Source: Pelargonium nanum (lineage: Eukaryota > Streptophyta > Magnoliopsida > Geraniales > Geraniaceae). Taken from it: 26,290 nt of DNA. A model generated the notes under the pieces. The model did no database searches. It saw only the letters and a list, made by a program, of their open reading frames with translations, and was not told the DNA's origin. The DNA lies in contig JAYMTF010001108.1 of NCBI GenBank assembly GCA_036897485.1, positions 1 to 26,290 on the forward strand, read 5' to 3'. Position 1 is the stretch's first letter. Every line of letters starts with the position of its first letter. The position numbers were made by a program, and so were the translations under genes. This document shows, one piece after another, positions 11,201 to 21,540 of this stretch.

Positions 11201-12110
11201 TAAGAAACTCTCTATAGCCCTCCCAAGCGGGGTGTCTTACAGAGTCCCTCAAAGTATATTTTTACTCTCACGCCTGAAACAGATTGTCGGACACACACGG
11301 ATCTCCCAATAGCTATGTGTTATCATTGTGCAAGATTCAAGTACCCAAGAACGAGAATTCAAACCATCGACCCCGTCCTAGGGGCCCAAGCCCCGTGGTC
11401 CATGCATCTCAAAATTTCCAAACTTGAAATATTTTTCAAGACAACTACCCCAACACGTTAACAAAACGATAACAACTCTTTATATGTTCCTTGACCGAGT
11501 CAAAAAATTAGGGTATCAATATATAACATGCGCATAAACATTAGAAAGAAAATGAAGGAGCATTCTAGTTCGACCATAGAAGTCGATATATCCTTGACAT
11601 CTGTATTAGAAAATGTGCATTTGTAGGAGGCGAGGCGTACGTGCACGTGTTGAAGTTCACGGTGTATTTGTCATTTATCTCTAAATAAATCATGCATATA
11701 TATTTTATATCTCTCGAAAGTCGATCCTTGACCCTCCTCCATTTATCTTATTATCTTCTTCAATTTAACTCTGCAATCTTTACATACAATATAATTAATA
11801 TTTCACTTACCTTCTTCTGTTTCTCCATGGCTGAACCAAACAACAAAAATAAAACCTTGGGACCTTATTTATAGGAGTGTTTGTAATCTCTAAACATGCA
11901 ACTTTTCATTGTTAATTTGATGATGCAAATCATGAGACTTATATATAGTTGAAAACCATAAAAGAATAGAGAAAAAAAGGAACCTGCAGGGTCACGAACA
12001 GTGGCATGAACCATGTAGCCTTCGTGAAGCAAAGATTTGAGCAACCAAGATCCAATATACCCATTTGCACCTGTCACACAATACAACCTTTCTTTCTTCT
12101 TCTTCTTCTC

Positions 12111-12116
<6 letters not shown>
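8248..12116 (-). CDS. DFR/anthocyanidin reductase-like NADPH-dependent reductase
   Basis: There are six coding exons on the minus strand: 12116-11984, 9498-9331, 9218-9001, 8912-8753, 8675-8465 and 8389-8248. All junctions are GT-AG and in frame, giving 343 residues, usual for this family. It is an extended short-chain dehydrogenase (Rossmann fold). The dinucleotide loop is VTGANGYIG with G16, G19 and G22; R41 in TVRDP suits NADPH over NADH; FTSSIST (134-140) supplies the catalytic serine, and YVLSK gives Y175 and K179. [18 protein letters not shown] and GRYLCCA match the substrate-side half of DFR/ANR-like enzymes. No signal or plastid peptide is visible, so it is probably cytosolic. From memory the closest Arabidopsis relative is At4g27250, annotated as putative anthocyanidin reductase or Rossmann-fold protein; its substrate is not established. 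Exon 3 could also start at an upstream AG (after 9257), adding 13 residues, but the chosen acceptor gives the family-like NIDAYVQS. Intron 1 is 2485 bases and repeat-filled. Confidence 0.92.
9571..9777. mobile_element. Possible degenerate Stowaway-like MITE
   Basis: At 9571, directly after a TA, the sequence 'ctcgctccgtctcaaaataa' closely resembles the Stowaway/Tc1-mariner terminal inverted repeat (CTCCCTCCGTcCCA). A weak reverse partner, 'aaatgagggagtg', occurs near 9765-9777 but is not followed by a clean TA. The second terminus is poor, so this may be a one-ended remnant. No transposase is encoded. Confidence 0.4.
10320..11520 (+). repeat. LTR-like repeat family, copy B (intronic)
   Basis: This block of about 1.1-1.2 kb is visibly richer in GC than the DNA around it. 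Reading plus as sense, it has a TATA-like box (TATAAATA, 11154-11161) and then a downstream region that matches copies A and C in inverse orientation, ending in 'tcaagacaactaccccaaca' (11436-11455), the CA-type end. Similarity to copy A continues past that end to about 11515. No gag, protease or reverse-transcriptase frame is present, and I found no primer-binding site or target duplication. A solo LTR or non-autonomous element fits best. The upstream boundary is approximate. Confidence 0.5.
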
Positions 12117-12141
<25 letters not shown>

Positions 12142-12190
12142 AATTGGGTCTTTCAAAGCAAGCAATTATGAAGACTATTTTATATATGGT
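12117..12190 (-). promoter_or_regulatory. Core promoter and GA-rich leader of the reductase gene
   Basis: On the minus strand a TATA box (TATATAAAATAG) sits at 12175-12186, about 60 bases before the ATG at 12116. The leader between them contains a GA dinucleotide repeat at about 12117-12140, a common plant 5' leader feature. The first in-frame ATG is at 12116. Confidence 0.6.
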
Positions 12191-13096
12191 TAGTGTTCCA
12201 TATAATAATATGAGTGATATAAAGATGGCAGGTCTCTTCTCTAGCTATTATGGAAAGTAAAAAGTGAATGATTGGTGACCAAATTAATATTTTCATGATT
12301 TCTATATATGTTAGTTTTCTTTATTTTATAGGTGCAAAGAAGCCAAAGATGATAAGGTTTACCAATATTTGGGTGTACAAGTGTCAGTGATACACTTAGA
12401 ATGTAACAGTTCTAAACTGAAATTACAAAAAAAAAAAAAAGTGGTCACGGTCTCTCTTTATTTGTAACGGTACTGATTTGAGAGTCGTAGAGAGTTTCTA
12501 TATGGCTAGGACTGCTTTTTTTTTTTTTTTTCTTTCTTAAATTTGCATATAGTAAATTACGATATCTCTCGTTAAGATAGCGAAATCTTGCTTTGATAGC
12601 AAGTTAATGTGTTGTTTGGGTTTGCTAAATAACAATAATGTAGATTCGAGTAGGTTTTTCTTATTGGTTTGTGTGCAAAATAACATGAGACGGTTGTAGA
12701 GAAGGAGAATGTGGCTTGAAAGACGGTGGTTTGATCGAAACCATCAGATATCAGACACGGTGGTGGTGATAGACGATTGATATAGCCCTCCACGTGGTCG
12801 CCTTAAACAAACTGGGGTAGATGAATTATTTGTTGTGAGCCTCTCATTCTCTGTCACATAACAAAAATGTAATGACATGTCTGAACAACGATCATAGTCT
12901 TCTTCGTCAAGATTTTTTACCATGGAGATGACAAGTGCAGCTTAGTTTCTTTGACGCACAAATTAGATAGAATGAACAAAATTCTCTTCATGTGATGTAA
13001 TACAAAGTTGAGGCCATAACTATAGGAGTTGAACAATAAGATGAAAATGTGAATGCAAGAAGATACATTAATGAAAAAGACACGAGTCGGATTTTA
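12191..13096. other. Upstream region of the reductase gene and 3' end of L24
   Basis: This 0.9 kb lies between the reductase start and the L24 stop, both genes being on the minus strand. It contains a perfect G-box palindrome (CCACGTGG, 12790-12797) about 675 bases upstream of the reductase ATG, and poly-A/poly-T runs near 12428 and 12518. G-boxes are bound by plant bZIP and bHLH factors; activity here is inferred. No gene is seen. Confidence 0.55.
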
Positions 13097-15654
13097 CTAC
13101 GAAGCAACAGCTAGTCCGGTTTCCTTCACTTTCTTCCAGTTCTCAGCACTGTCAATTATTTCACCTGTTTTTATGAGGTACCGAACCCGCTTTCCATTGT
13201 CAAGGGTCTTGTGACCTACCCGGCTCGCTACTTCTTTCTCTTTTGAGTAGAGCATCACATTCGAGCTGTGAATAGCTGCTTCTATCTGAAATACCAAATT
13301 TTAAATGTCAAATGTAACCGAATATAACCATCATACAAATAATTGTGTACATTACATAAGATGATTCATATATACCACAATATGTAGTATTCAGAAATCA
13401 GATGCGCACCATAAAAAGCATACATTAGCTGTATATTTAAAAGTGAAGAAAATGTACTTCATATGTCCAGCATTTGTGTTAGAAAAGTGTAATGAGACAT
13501 CCGTAATATTTTGATGTGCCTCTATGGTGTTGCAGTATAAATACAAGTGGAGAGTAAATATAGGTAGATGTATGACTTTATGCATGATATAGTGAACATG
13601 GTGAATCAGAAAAAACCTTGACGATCGACCCTGGTTCTCCCTCTTCTTGGCTCTTCCTATGCTTTGTCTTCAAGTTTAAATCTTTCACAATCACCGTGCT
13701 ATTATGCTTTAAGACCTTAGTTATCTCTCCAATTTTTCCCTTCTCATTTCCTGCTATTACTTTAACTGTGTCTCCAACCTTAACGTGCATCTTGTGTAGA
13801 ACAGGAAGGCTGTTAGGCTTACATTTCTTGCGCTCCCAGTGTTTAATCTGCAAAAAGGGACAAATAAATAAACAAAAAAAAAACCCACAGCTAAATGGCG
13901 AAACACAGCGTAGGGATAAGAACCAGCAATTGTAAGCATTATTATTATATAATTTAAACAATGCTACCAGAAGCTCATCAAGCTTTCTTTCTTTACCCTC
14001 ACTAACAGTTGCAACCGATATTATCCTCATCACATCTGAAAGGCTTAATCAGCATATATACTAGTACTGGACACGAGTTCTTACACATCTATGTTTATGG
14101 TAGCATCTGCGGCATCCTCTAGCCAAGTCATCTTTTGTTGTGACTCAAGATTTATTTATCAATGAGGAGTGTGCACTGATTTGAAGATATAATACATGTA
14201 AACCGATAAAAAAAAATGAGCAGCAACTGACCTTTGCTACAATTAGACATGGCTTCGGTGGTGAAATGACCTGCAAGTAATAAAAGGAGTATGATTGTAA
14301 TTGCGTGAGTCTAATGATTACTGTATGAATTCTTCAGCAATATGACACTTAACTATAAGATCAAATATCAAGAATCAATCACCTAGTACATGATAAATTT
14401 GGCATAGTTAACATCCTTCAATTTAAAGCAAACTGCCAAAATACCAAATGCTCAAGTGTTTCCTATGTTATGGACAGGTATACAATATAAGAATGTTGTT
14501 CCACCAAGGTAAACTAGGACTATTTTTTTAGAGGCTGGCAAACCATTTACTGACCCATAAATTGAACCTCAACATCAGAATCAAAACCTTCACATAGGTA
14601 AAAACTACAAGCGATCATGAGCAATGAAACCCAATAACTAACTTTTTTTTTTAAAAAAAAGAAGTAAAATTAGACTACCACTTATCTTCCTCCTAGGTGA
14701 ACAGACGAAGCATCTAATATGCCAAAACAAGGCCTAACCGCGAACTGTTTGTATAAAGGATACAAAGCACATCAAGGAAATGAGAACAAAGGGGGAAGCA
14801 GAAGAATGCAGGGTGGCATAGCAGAGAAGAAAAGACGGCCACTATTAGTAAAATATAATACATGTCCCTGGAAAGAACCAAAAGGATAAAACTCATGCAT
14901 TTTAGTGACCCGCAGCAGTTTGAATTTCAGAGAACACAAATTATGGTTTGATGTGCCGATGAACAAAGATGCAAATAAAATATATTTCATGTGCTGAACT
15001 GCAAGGTGTTAACACATACAATGCAAATTTCTATGCTAAGAAGCTCTATAAAAAATCTACTATATTTTCTTGCAAATAACAATGTCTCCAATCTCAGTAA
15101 GTTCCAGCTAAGACTAACCACAAAATCTTTACTAAGAATGTGCAATGCTCTCAACTATACCTAGATGTCCACTCAGTCACCAAAGAAAGGACAATTTAAA
15201 TAAATTTAACATTGATTTGGTAATGCATCAAAATCCAACCAAGGCAAAAGCAATATGGGAAATCATATAGTCGCTTAAAGGTCTTAAACTTTTGTGAACC
15301 CATTAGAGCATAGCTATCAAAACTCCATTTTGATAAGGAAATGAGTAACCACAAACCGCTTCACTTGAACAATATGGATACAATTTAAAAACCCAGACAC
15401 CAAACAAAGAAAAATTAGACCAAATTGAGCAAGACCCTTGCCGATAATACAGCAAAAAGAGAGTGTAAACATGATAACGCAGATAATAGAGCAAGAAAAA
15501 TGAGAAAACGGGTTGAGATACAAAACTGAAGAGAAAAAGAACAACATACAGGAAAGGAAAAGAGAGAGGGCAAAGGGAGGCGCTGGCCGAGGAAGGAGTT
15601 GGAGGAAAGAGAAAGAGAGGTCATTGAGCTCTGAAGAGAAACCATGGCTGCCAT
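13097..15654 (-). CDS. RPL24: Plastid 50S ribosomal protein L24, precursor
   Basis: Four coding exons on the minus strand (15654-15550, 14270-14232, 13847-13617, 13285-13097) are all joined in phase 0 and give 187 residues. Residues 1 to about 48 are Ser-rich, nearly free of acidic residues and start [10 protein letters not shown], as expected for a chloroplast transit peptide. The mature part starts near [19 protein letters not shown] domain follows: [20 protein letters not shown], then [14 protein letters not shown] and [10 protein letters not shown]. The C-terminal extension [20 protein letters not shown] is typical of plastid and cyanobacterial-type L24. Bacterial L24 is an early assembly protein of the large subunit bound to 23S rRNA. 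The Arabidopsis ortholog is, from memory, At5g54600 (SVR8), needed for normal chloroplast development. The 39-base second exon makes the start easy to miss in automated annotation. Length and domain order are normal. Confidence 0.96.
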
Positions 15655-16370
15655 TTTCGCTTCTTCTTCTTGAGAGCTACTGGCTTACTGCTCCGTTTTT
15701 CTGGGTTTCTGATGTGATGATACGAATGTGGATAATATTGCAGAGTGGAAGCTAAAGAACTGCTCCGTACTTGGGAAACGACGACGTATGTGAGGATGGA
15801 ACTTGGACCGTTAAATTGTGGCCCAATTTAAGTGCCGTTTTAGTCTGAGGGCTTTGGGCTCATAGTAATTTAAATTTTTAATGGATTGTATTTGGGGATT
15901 ATAAATATAATACCAAATTAATATCAAATTGTTAATGTTCAAATAGTTATATTAAGTTTTTAATTGTTTTTTACAAGTAGAGCCAGTTCACTAACAATTG
16001 TCTTTTTACATTTAGACCATTAAATTGTGCATATAATGGGAATAATCCATGAATACTTTTATTCCCACATGAAAGAAGATTCAGTCATGAATTGATGGAC
16101 TTTGGATTTTGGCAAAACAATCTCACAGTGAAATGATTAGAGTACAAATACAATCAAAGCTTCTTTTCTTTACATGATTCATTTCTGAAAATGTACAAAA
16201 ATATGGGTATGAATGTCATTTGATCACAGAGAAAGGACTGGTATTTTACAATGAAACAATGAACTGGAATCAATCCTAAGTCACTCATTACAAATCAAAA
16301 CTACAGCAAGATCTACTTGCCTTCTAATTTTCTGCAACTATCTCACAAACCAAAACCCAAAACCAATCAC
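15655..16370 (-). promoter_or_regulatory. L24 promoter region with TGGGCY motifs
   Basis: The spacer lies between the kinase stop (16371) and the L24 start. Two TGGGCY (site II-like) motifs occur: TGGGCC on the minus strand at 15820-15825 and TGGGCT on the plus strand at 15855-15860. They lie about 170-205 bases upstream of the L24 ATG. Site II motifs, often paired, are frequent in promoters of plant ribosomal-protein and other housekeeping genes, where TCP factors bind. The rest (about 15900-16370) is AT-rich and includes the kinase 3' untranslated region. Confidence 0.5.
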
Positions 16371-19300
16371 CTACATTTCACTTGTGTCAGCTGCACTGTC
16401 CATGGAGTCCTCTCTCCGGTGATGATGATCGGTAATTGATACTCGCGTCTCCAGCTGCTCCATATCAACGGATACCTCATCTGCTGCGGACAGGGAGTTC
16501 TTGCGATGCTTCCTGCCATGCCTTGATTTAAGGATCCGCGACAGAACTTGCACTATGTCCCTCATGGCAGGACGTTTTCTTGGAGAGCGGTTTATGCATT
16601 TGTATGCAACAGCTGCTAGATCGTTCAGCTCTTGCACATCAAATTTCCCATCAAGCCGGGAATCCACAATTTCTTCCCACCCAACTTTTCCCTCTGTAGA
16701 ATCCATTGCTGCCTACACATCATACCACAGAAACAATAATTAACCAGCAAACACTTGAGTGGCATTGGCTAGAGTGATTTGTAAATAAGCCCGAGAAATT
16801 ACATAAAACTCATCCTTGGTTTTTGTAGCGGTCACAGCAATATTCCATGATATTAACCAAGTTTTCATTCATTCATTCTAATATAGTAAAATGTGATTAG
16901 ACTCTGTAAAGTTCGTGATCAAAAGAGTTTTAAGTAGAGATGTTGTCTAGATCCTATTCCAAGTCATTAAACATCAGATCATAAGATGATCCTTTTACAG
17001 CTATCATAACAATAGTTCTTAATGATGCTCACTTGCACTTGGCATATGCAAAAGCCAATTTTATGAATTCACAACAGCTTTATTTCAGTCACTGCCTTCT
17101 TATAACCAAGTAATTATGTGCGTGTGCGTGTGCGCGCGTGCGCGTGCGAGTGTGAGAGAGAGAAAGAGAGAGAGATCTTACAAGCTCAACCAATTCCATG
17201 AGACCCTGTTGAGGATTTTTACCAGCAATGAGTTCAAAAAGCAACACTCCATAGCTGTAAACATCGCTTTTCTTAGTGAAGGTCCTCGTAGATATGTACT
17301 CAGGATCAAGATATCCAAAAGTTCCGCGTACATTTTCCGCGTGTTTGTCAACCATCTCTTCTCTAGAAAGTCCAAAATCAGCTACCTACTTAAAGCAGCA
17401 TAAGATAAGAAGGTACATGAGTATAATAAGTAGATGACATTCTGAATATGCATCTAATTTCAGAAAATTTAGATCTAGATAGTTACTTGCAATACAAAAT
17501 GCAAGAATATCCACACAAAATTGGAGTCTATCTACTTTACAGTTATCTAACAGACATACCCTGGCTTTCATGGCCTGGTCCAACAGGATATTGGATGACT
17601 TGATATCTCGATGAATTACTGAAGGAACGGCCTGAAGTTATGATATGAATAAAAGAATACATAAGCATAGTGCAAACAAACACATGGTCATAGGGCAGAG
17701 AGAGTTGAGGGCTTTCAAAGGAAGATGGAAATAATATGAAAGCTTACCCCATCATGAAGATACTCCAAGCCTCTTGCTACATCCAAAGCCACATGAAGTC
17801 TCAAATCCCAACTTAATGGATCATTTTTTTCACCTGTATCAAGAAAATCGTATAATATTTCAATTAAATATTACAATAATTGAAAAATCATAGTACGCCT
17901 GGTATCTACGTTGAATACGGAATACCTTAATAAAATTTAAAACTGAAAATATAAATTCCCGCATGGTGGATCCAGCCATCAGAATTACATTTCTAGATTT
18001 GTACTTCCATTTAATGAATATGCATTAGTAAAAACCACCCATCACATAATCTAAGACAATAAGGAATTGACACGCAGAACATGAGGAATAGATGATCATG
18101 TTCTGAATTGATCATCTTATCACAAACCAATGCAATACACAATCCCTTAATTTAGTATGATCATTCTGTAATTGGATGACCTACCAAATGGTTAGTCTTG
18201 TTAATGACCAGCTTGACAGTATAAAGGAGAAAAGTGCCAAGAAAACCATTTAGTGTTCTAGGTAGTGCACTTCTCAGCAAGTAGGACATGAAATTGCATG
18301 TAACAGAAACATCCACTAAAATGAAACTTAGCCAATAGCAGATTCCTCAATTAGTGAACTTTGAACTATCTCTAAAGTGAAGCATATACATAAATCCTAA
18401 GCCAACAGTCTAGAGCACTGCAGTTAAATAACATACATATGCTACTGCTTTCAGAAAATGAGTTGTTATTTTCTATAAATCTTCATTGAGTTGATTGCCA
18501 ACTTACAGTATAAATGGGAAGCCAAGCTGCCTTTGCTCATATAGACATAAATGAGCATGTGCTTTCCTTTTTCTGCACAATATCCAACCAAATTCACGAG
18601 ATTTCTGTGATGCAGCCTTCCCAACAACATAACCTAAGAAAAAGAAGAATGAGACCATTAATTATCCCAAGTAGTGGAAAAAGGAAGAAGATAGGAGATT
18701 CAAGTACATGATACAAAAAGAGAAACAAATAAGGAAGACTAAAATTGGTAAAATGAAAATTCACCCAAACAAAGATAAAACAAAAATTAAACAGTATCTA
18801 GTTAACATTGTATACAAACTTTTAGCATTACTCTTTGGTCTTTTCCAAAATTTTGTGCATAAAAATCACTTCCATTATCCCCTAATCTCAAATCACACTT
18901 GCTAAAAAGCAGCATATATGAGACTAGTTTTGCTAACAAGATTGTGTCTTGTTATTAGATTTCATTTAACAGAAATGCATACACACACACAAACATAAAA
19001 TGTTGGATGTAAACTTATAAGTGGAAGTTACACTAACCATGGATTCATAGCCCATAAATAACTGAAGGTCTAATGTTGTAAAGTGAGTGTAAATTGGCTC
19101 AAATTAACTTCTTAGTAAAGTGACCCATTAAACTAATTTAACTAATATATGAAAGTTCAAGAAACAGGGCTGCAGCTGCATGCATTTGTCCTTGATCAAC
19201 ATTTCCTGTCCTTCGTCAAATTGGTAAAAAGATTGAACAGTGACTGTCAGTACCTCTGTTTGAAACTCTTTCTCCCCTTGCTTCGAATCAGTTGCAAGCA

Positions 19301-20353
19301 CTTTTACAGCAATAGTCTCACCAGTTGACATTTGAGCTTTATAAACCTGACCAAATGCACCTTGTCCTATTAGTGTTGTAAAATTGTATGTTGCCTTTTG
19401 CAGATCCCTGCAAGAGTATCGACGAAAACAAAATTTATAAACAAAAAGAGAGAGAAAGTTAAGAACACCAGAATTTGTAAAGGACAGAACCATGAGATGA
19501 AACAGCCGGTCAAAGACTTCATTTTGGAAAAATAGTAGTTTTTTTATTTATATGTAACAATTGGTGCATGGTATGGCATTTCCTATCTTAATGACCAGGT
19601 TTAAGCATCTACATTGTAATATCAGCCGAAGCATGTCGATCATTATTAATATTAATATCAAAGGTTGCAAATCAAAACAATCTAGTAGTCTTTTGCAAAA
19701 GGAGATTGATGTAGTAGGGCTGTACCAATACGAAACATTCAAGCTGTGGACAACTATAACGTTAATATACTTATAAAGTAACAAGTGTTCACCAGTTAGT
19801 TTCCCCTTTCAAGTGTCCTTGTATAAGATTTTAAAAGATATAGACGATCAAACAAAAGATATAGCAGAACTGAAAAGTCTGCTCTATTTACAGTTAAACA
19901 ACAGGCTACTGAATAAGACTTTGATCTTCATATAAACTGTAAACATCATATTTATATGTGTGTTGTTTAGAAGAACATCCAAAATCATCTGCATATTAGT
20001 ATGGAGCATTAGGTAAAAAGTTTTATGAATAGAGCATACTTGTAAGAATACTCGGGTATTCCAGACATGGAGACCACATTACTCTTCCTAAATCCTTCAA
20101 TCCAGAAGGACATGCCATTGCGTCCAGATTTTACAGGTGATTCTGGACCAAGAGTTGAGTCTGATAACATGGTACAAGAGTCAGCACCATTTGTACGAAT
20201 AGGTAAAGTTGCAGCCCTTCGTGAACTACTGTTTCCTATTTGTGAGTGCTTCCTGTGGTATCTAACGCAGAACAATGCAAAAATAGCTAAAAGCACTCCA
20301 ATCACCACCCCTATCGAAATACCAATGATCAAACCAGATGACAACTCCTTCAT
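16371..20353 (-). CDS. CRLK1: CRLK1-type calcium/calmodulin-regulated receptor-like kinase
   Basis: Seven coding exons on the minus strand (20353-20040, 19407-19254, 18633-18507, 17833-17748, 17631-17560, 17385-17182, 16712-16371) give 432 residues, close to the roughly 440 of Arabidopsis CRLK1 (At5g54590). A single transmembrane helix spans about residues 7-30 with almost no extracellular part and no signal peptide. A basic juxtamembrane region follows. The kinase domain starts near [10 protein letters not shown] (119-128). K140 in AVKVL is the ATP lysine, HRDIKSSN holds D236 and DFG is 254-256, so the active-site residues are intact and it is an RD kinase. LDPEY serves as the APE region. 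A basic amphipathic segment at about 370-390 ([17 protein letters not shown]) lines up with the reported C-terminal calmodulin-binding site. In Arabidopsis the protein is at the plasma membrane, binds calcium/calmodulin, and acts through MEKK1 in the cold response; that role is inferred here. The tail after 391 is polar and His/Ser-rich. Confidence 0.95.
17116..17175. repeat. Intronic GT/GC and GA microsatellite beside a splice donor
   Basis: About 32 bases of alternating purine-pyrimidine (GTGCGTGTGCGCGC type) run directly into about 25 bases of GA repeat. The tract lies in the intron after coding exon 6 of the kinase gene and ends about six bases from the donor GT (17181-17180). Confidence 0.9.
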
Positions 20354-21540
20354 CTCTAGGTTTGTGCTTTGCTCTAGTCTCTATTCAATTGCCCCGTCCA
20401 TAGACAAACCTGCAAAATGGATAATAAATCATTCGACAAGAATAGGTCAAATTATGATACCTAATGTTTTTTTCATCTATAAAAATTCAAAGTTGAATAG
20501 TTTTTTGACATTCGTAGCCACAAAAATAAGTCAACTTGAGATGTAAATAACAAAACACATTTAAGAAAATAACATCCTACTATTCAATGACAAAAGTCTA
20601 GTTTCAAAACTCATTCCATACAAGCACACCTCACATATTTTCCCTACCAATAAACATCAAACAAAACTGAACTAATGAAGAAATTATTGCCCATTTTTGT
20701 AATTTAATTACTCAAACTGACTTCAATACACATATAAATCTAAAAAGATGACTGAATTACCATCCAAGAACAAAAAAGTTATCCATTTGGCTGCGTAATT
20801 TCTCCGAATGTCAGAACAAGCTAAAATTCAGTTCAATTAGGGCTTTTGAGTTGTGATGCAGTAATCAATTGATCTGCTTTGCTTTTAATCAAATCTTATA
20901 AGAGTGAGACACCATCCATTAATTACAGAATGGTTAAACAAAATAATGCAGCAAAAACATAAGAGCAGACACCAACAACAAGATCTAGCAAAAACGGGCC
21001 ACCCATAAAACCATTCAAGCCAACTCCTGTTTGGCAGCAGAGAAAAAGCAGGAAAACGAAAGAACTTGAGATTTTGAACAATGAAAGAATACCCAGAAGA
21101 AAAAAACACCCAACAAAGCCAGGAACAAGTATTTGCCAACACTAACCAAACAATGATCAAAACAGTTACAGATTAAAAACACATCTTTTCCTCATTTTTC
21201 TGAGCAACCAAACAGGGGAAAATGTAAAACACAAAGCACACAGATCAAAGAAAATGGGACAAAACCCAGAACCTAGAAAGTGTTTGGCACAACAAATGAG
21301 AAAGAAGCACAAAATTACCTGCAAAAAGAAAAGGTGGTGGCAGAACAGTTACAGGTTTCATTTCATGGAAATCGATAGCAGAAAACAGAATGGTGTTGGG
21401 AGGTGAATCAGCGAATGCGGCGCGAGAGAGGAAAGGAATGTTGAGATACAGAGCAAAAAAGATACGATCCGTTTGAGGACTGTAACTGAGAGACTCAAGA
21501 GGAATTGCGTCAAGAAAACACTAAAAACAGAGTCTGTAAT
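20354..21540 (-). promoter_or_regulatory. Kinase 5' leader with likely leader intron and uORFs
   Basis: A good acceptor (minus TTTTGCAG, leader exon starting at 20409) lies 56 bases upstream of the ATG. A matching donor (CAG|GTAATTT) follows an upstream leader exon ending at 21319. This predicts a 909-base leader intron, 21318-20410. The upstream leader exon is CT-rich and contains two overlapping uATGs: a two-codon ORF at 21366-21358, and a 23-codon ORF starting at 21361 that runs across the predicted splice and stops at 20383-20381. Transcription would begin somewhere near 21.45-21.54 kb. No transcript is available to confirm this. Confidence 0.55.

Larger units (their letters stand above)
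9499..11983 (-). other. Long first intron of the reductase gene, repeat-filled
   Basis: Donor: the minus strand reads CAG|GTTCCT with the exon ending at 11984. Acceptor: ATCCCAG with the exon resuming at 9498. At 2485 bases it is far longer than the gene's other introns, which range from 75 to 112 bases. The excess is explained at least partly by two foreign-looking segments, at about 9571-9777 and 10320-11520, listed separately. The remaining parts (about 9780-10310 and 11520-11980) are AT-rich with no recognisable gene. Confidence 0.85.

Noticed and set aside
10320-11520. Complete LTR retrotransposon in the reductase intron
   Set aside because: There are no gag or pol frames, no second LTR, and no clear primer-binding site or target duplication. 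Only an LTR-like block is supported.
12117-12143. N-terminal Arg-Glu repeat extension of the reductase
   Set aside because: The upstream codon at 12143-12141 is TTG, not ATG, and the Arg-Glu codons are just the GA repeat of the leader.
20067-20546. 159-codon plus-strand frame
   Set aside because: It lies antisense to the first coding exon of the kinase gene and shows no domain. It is a shadow frame.
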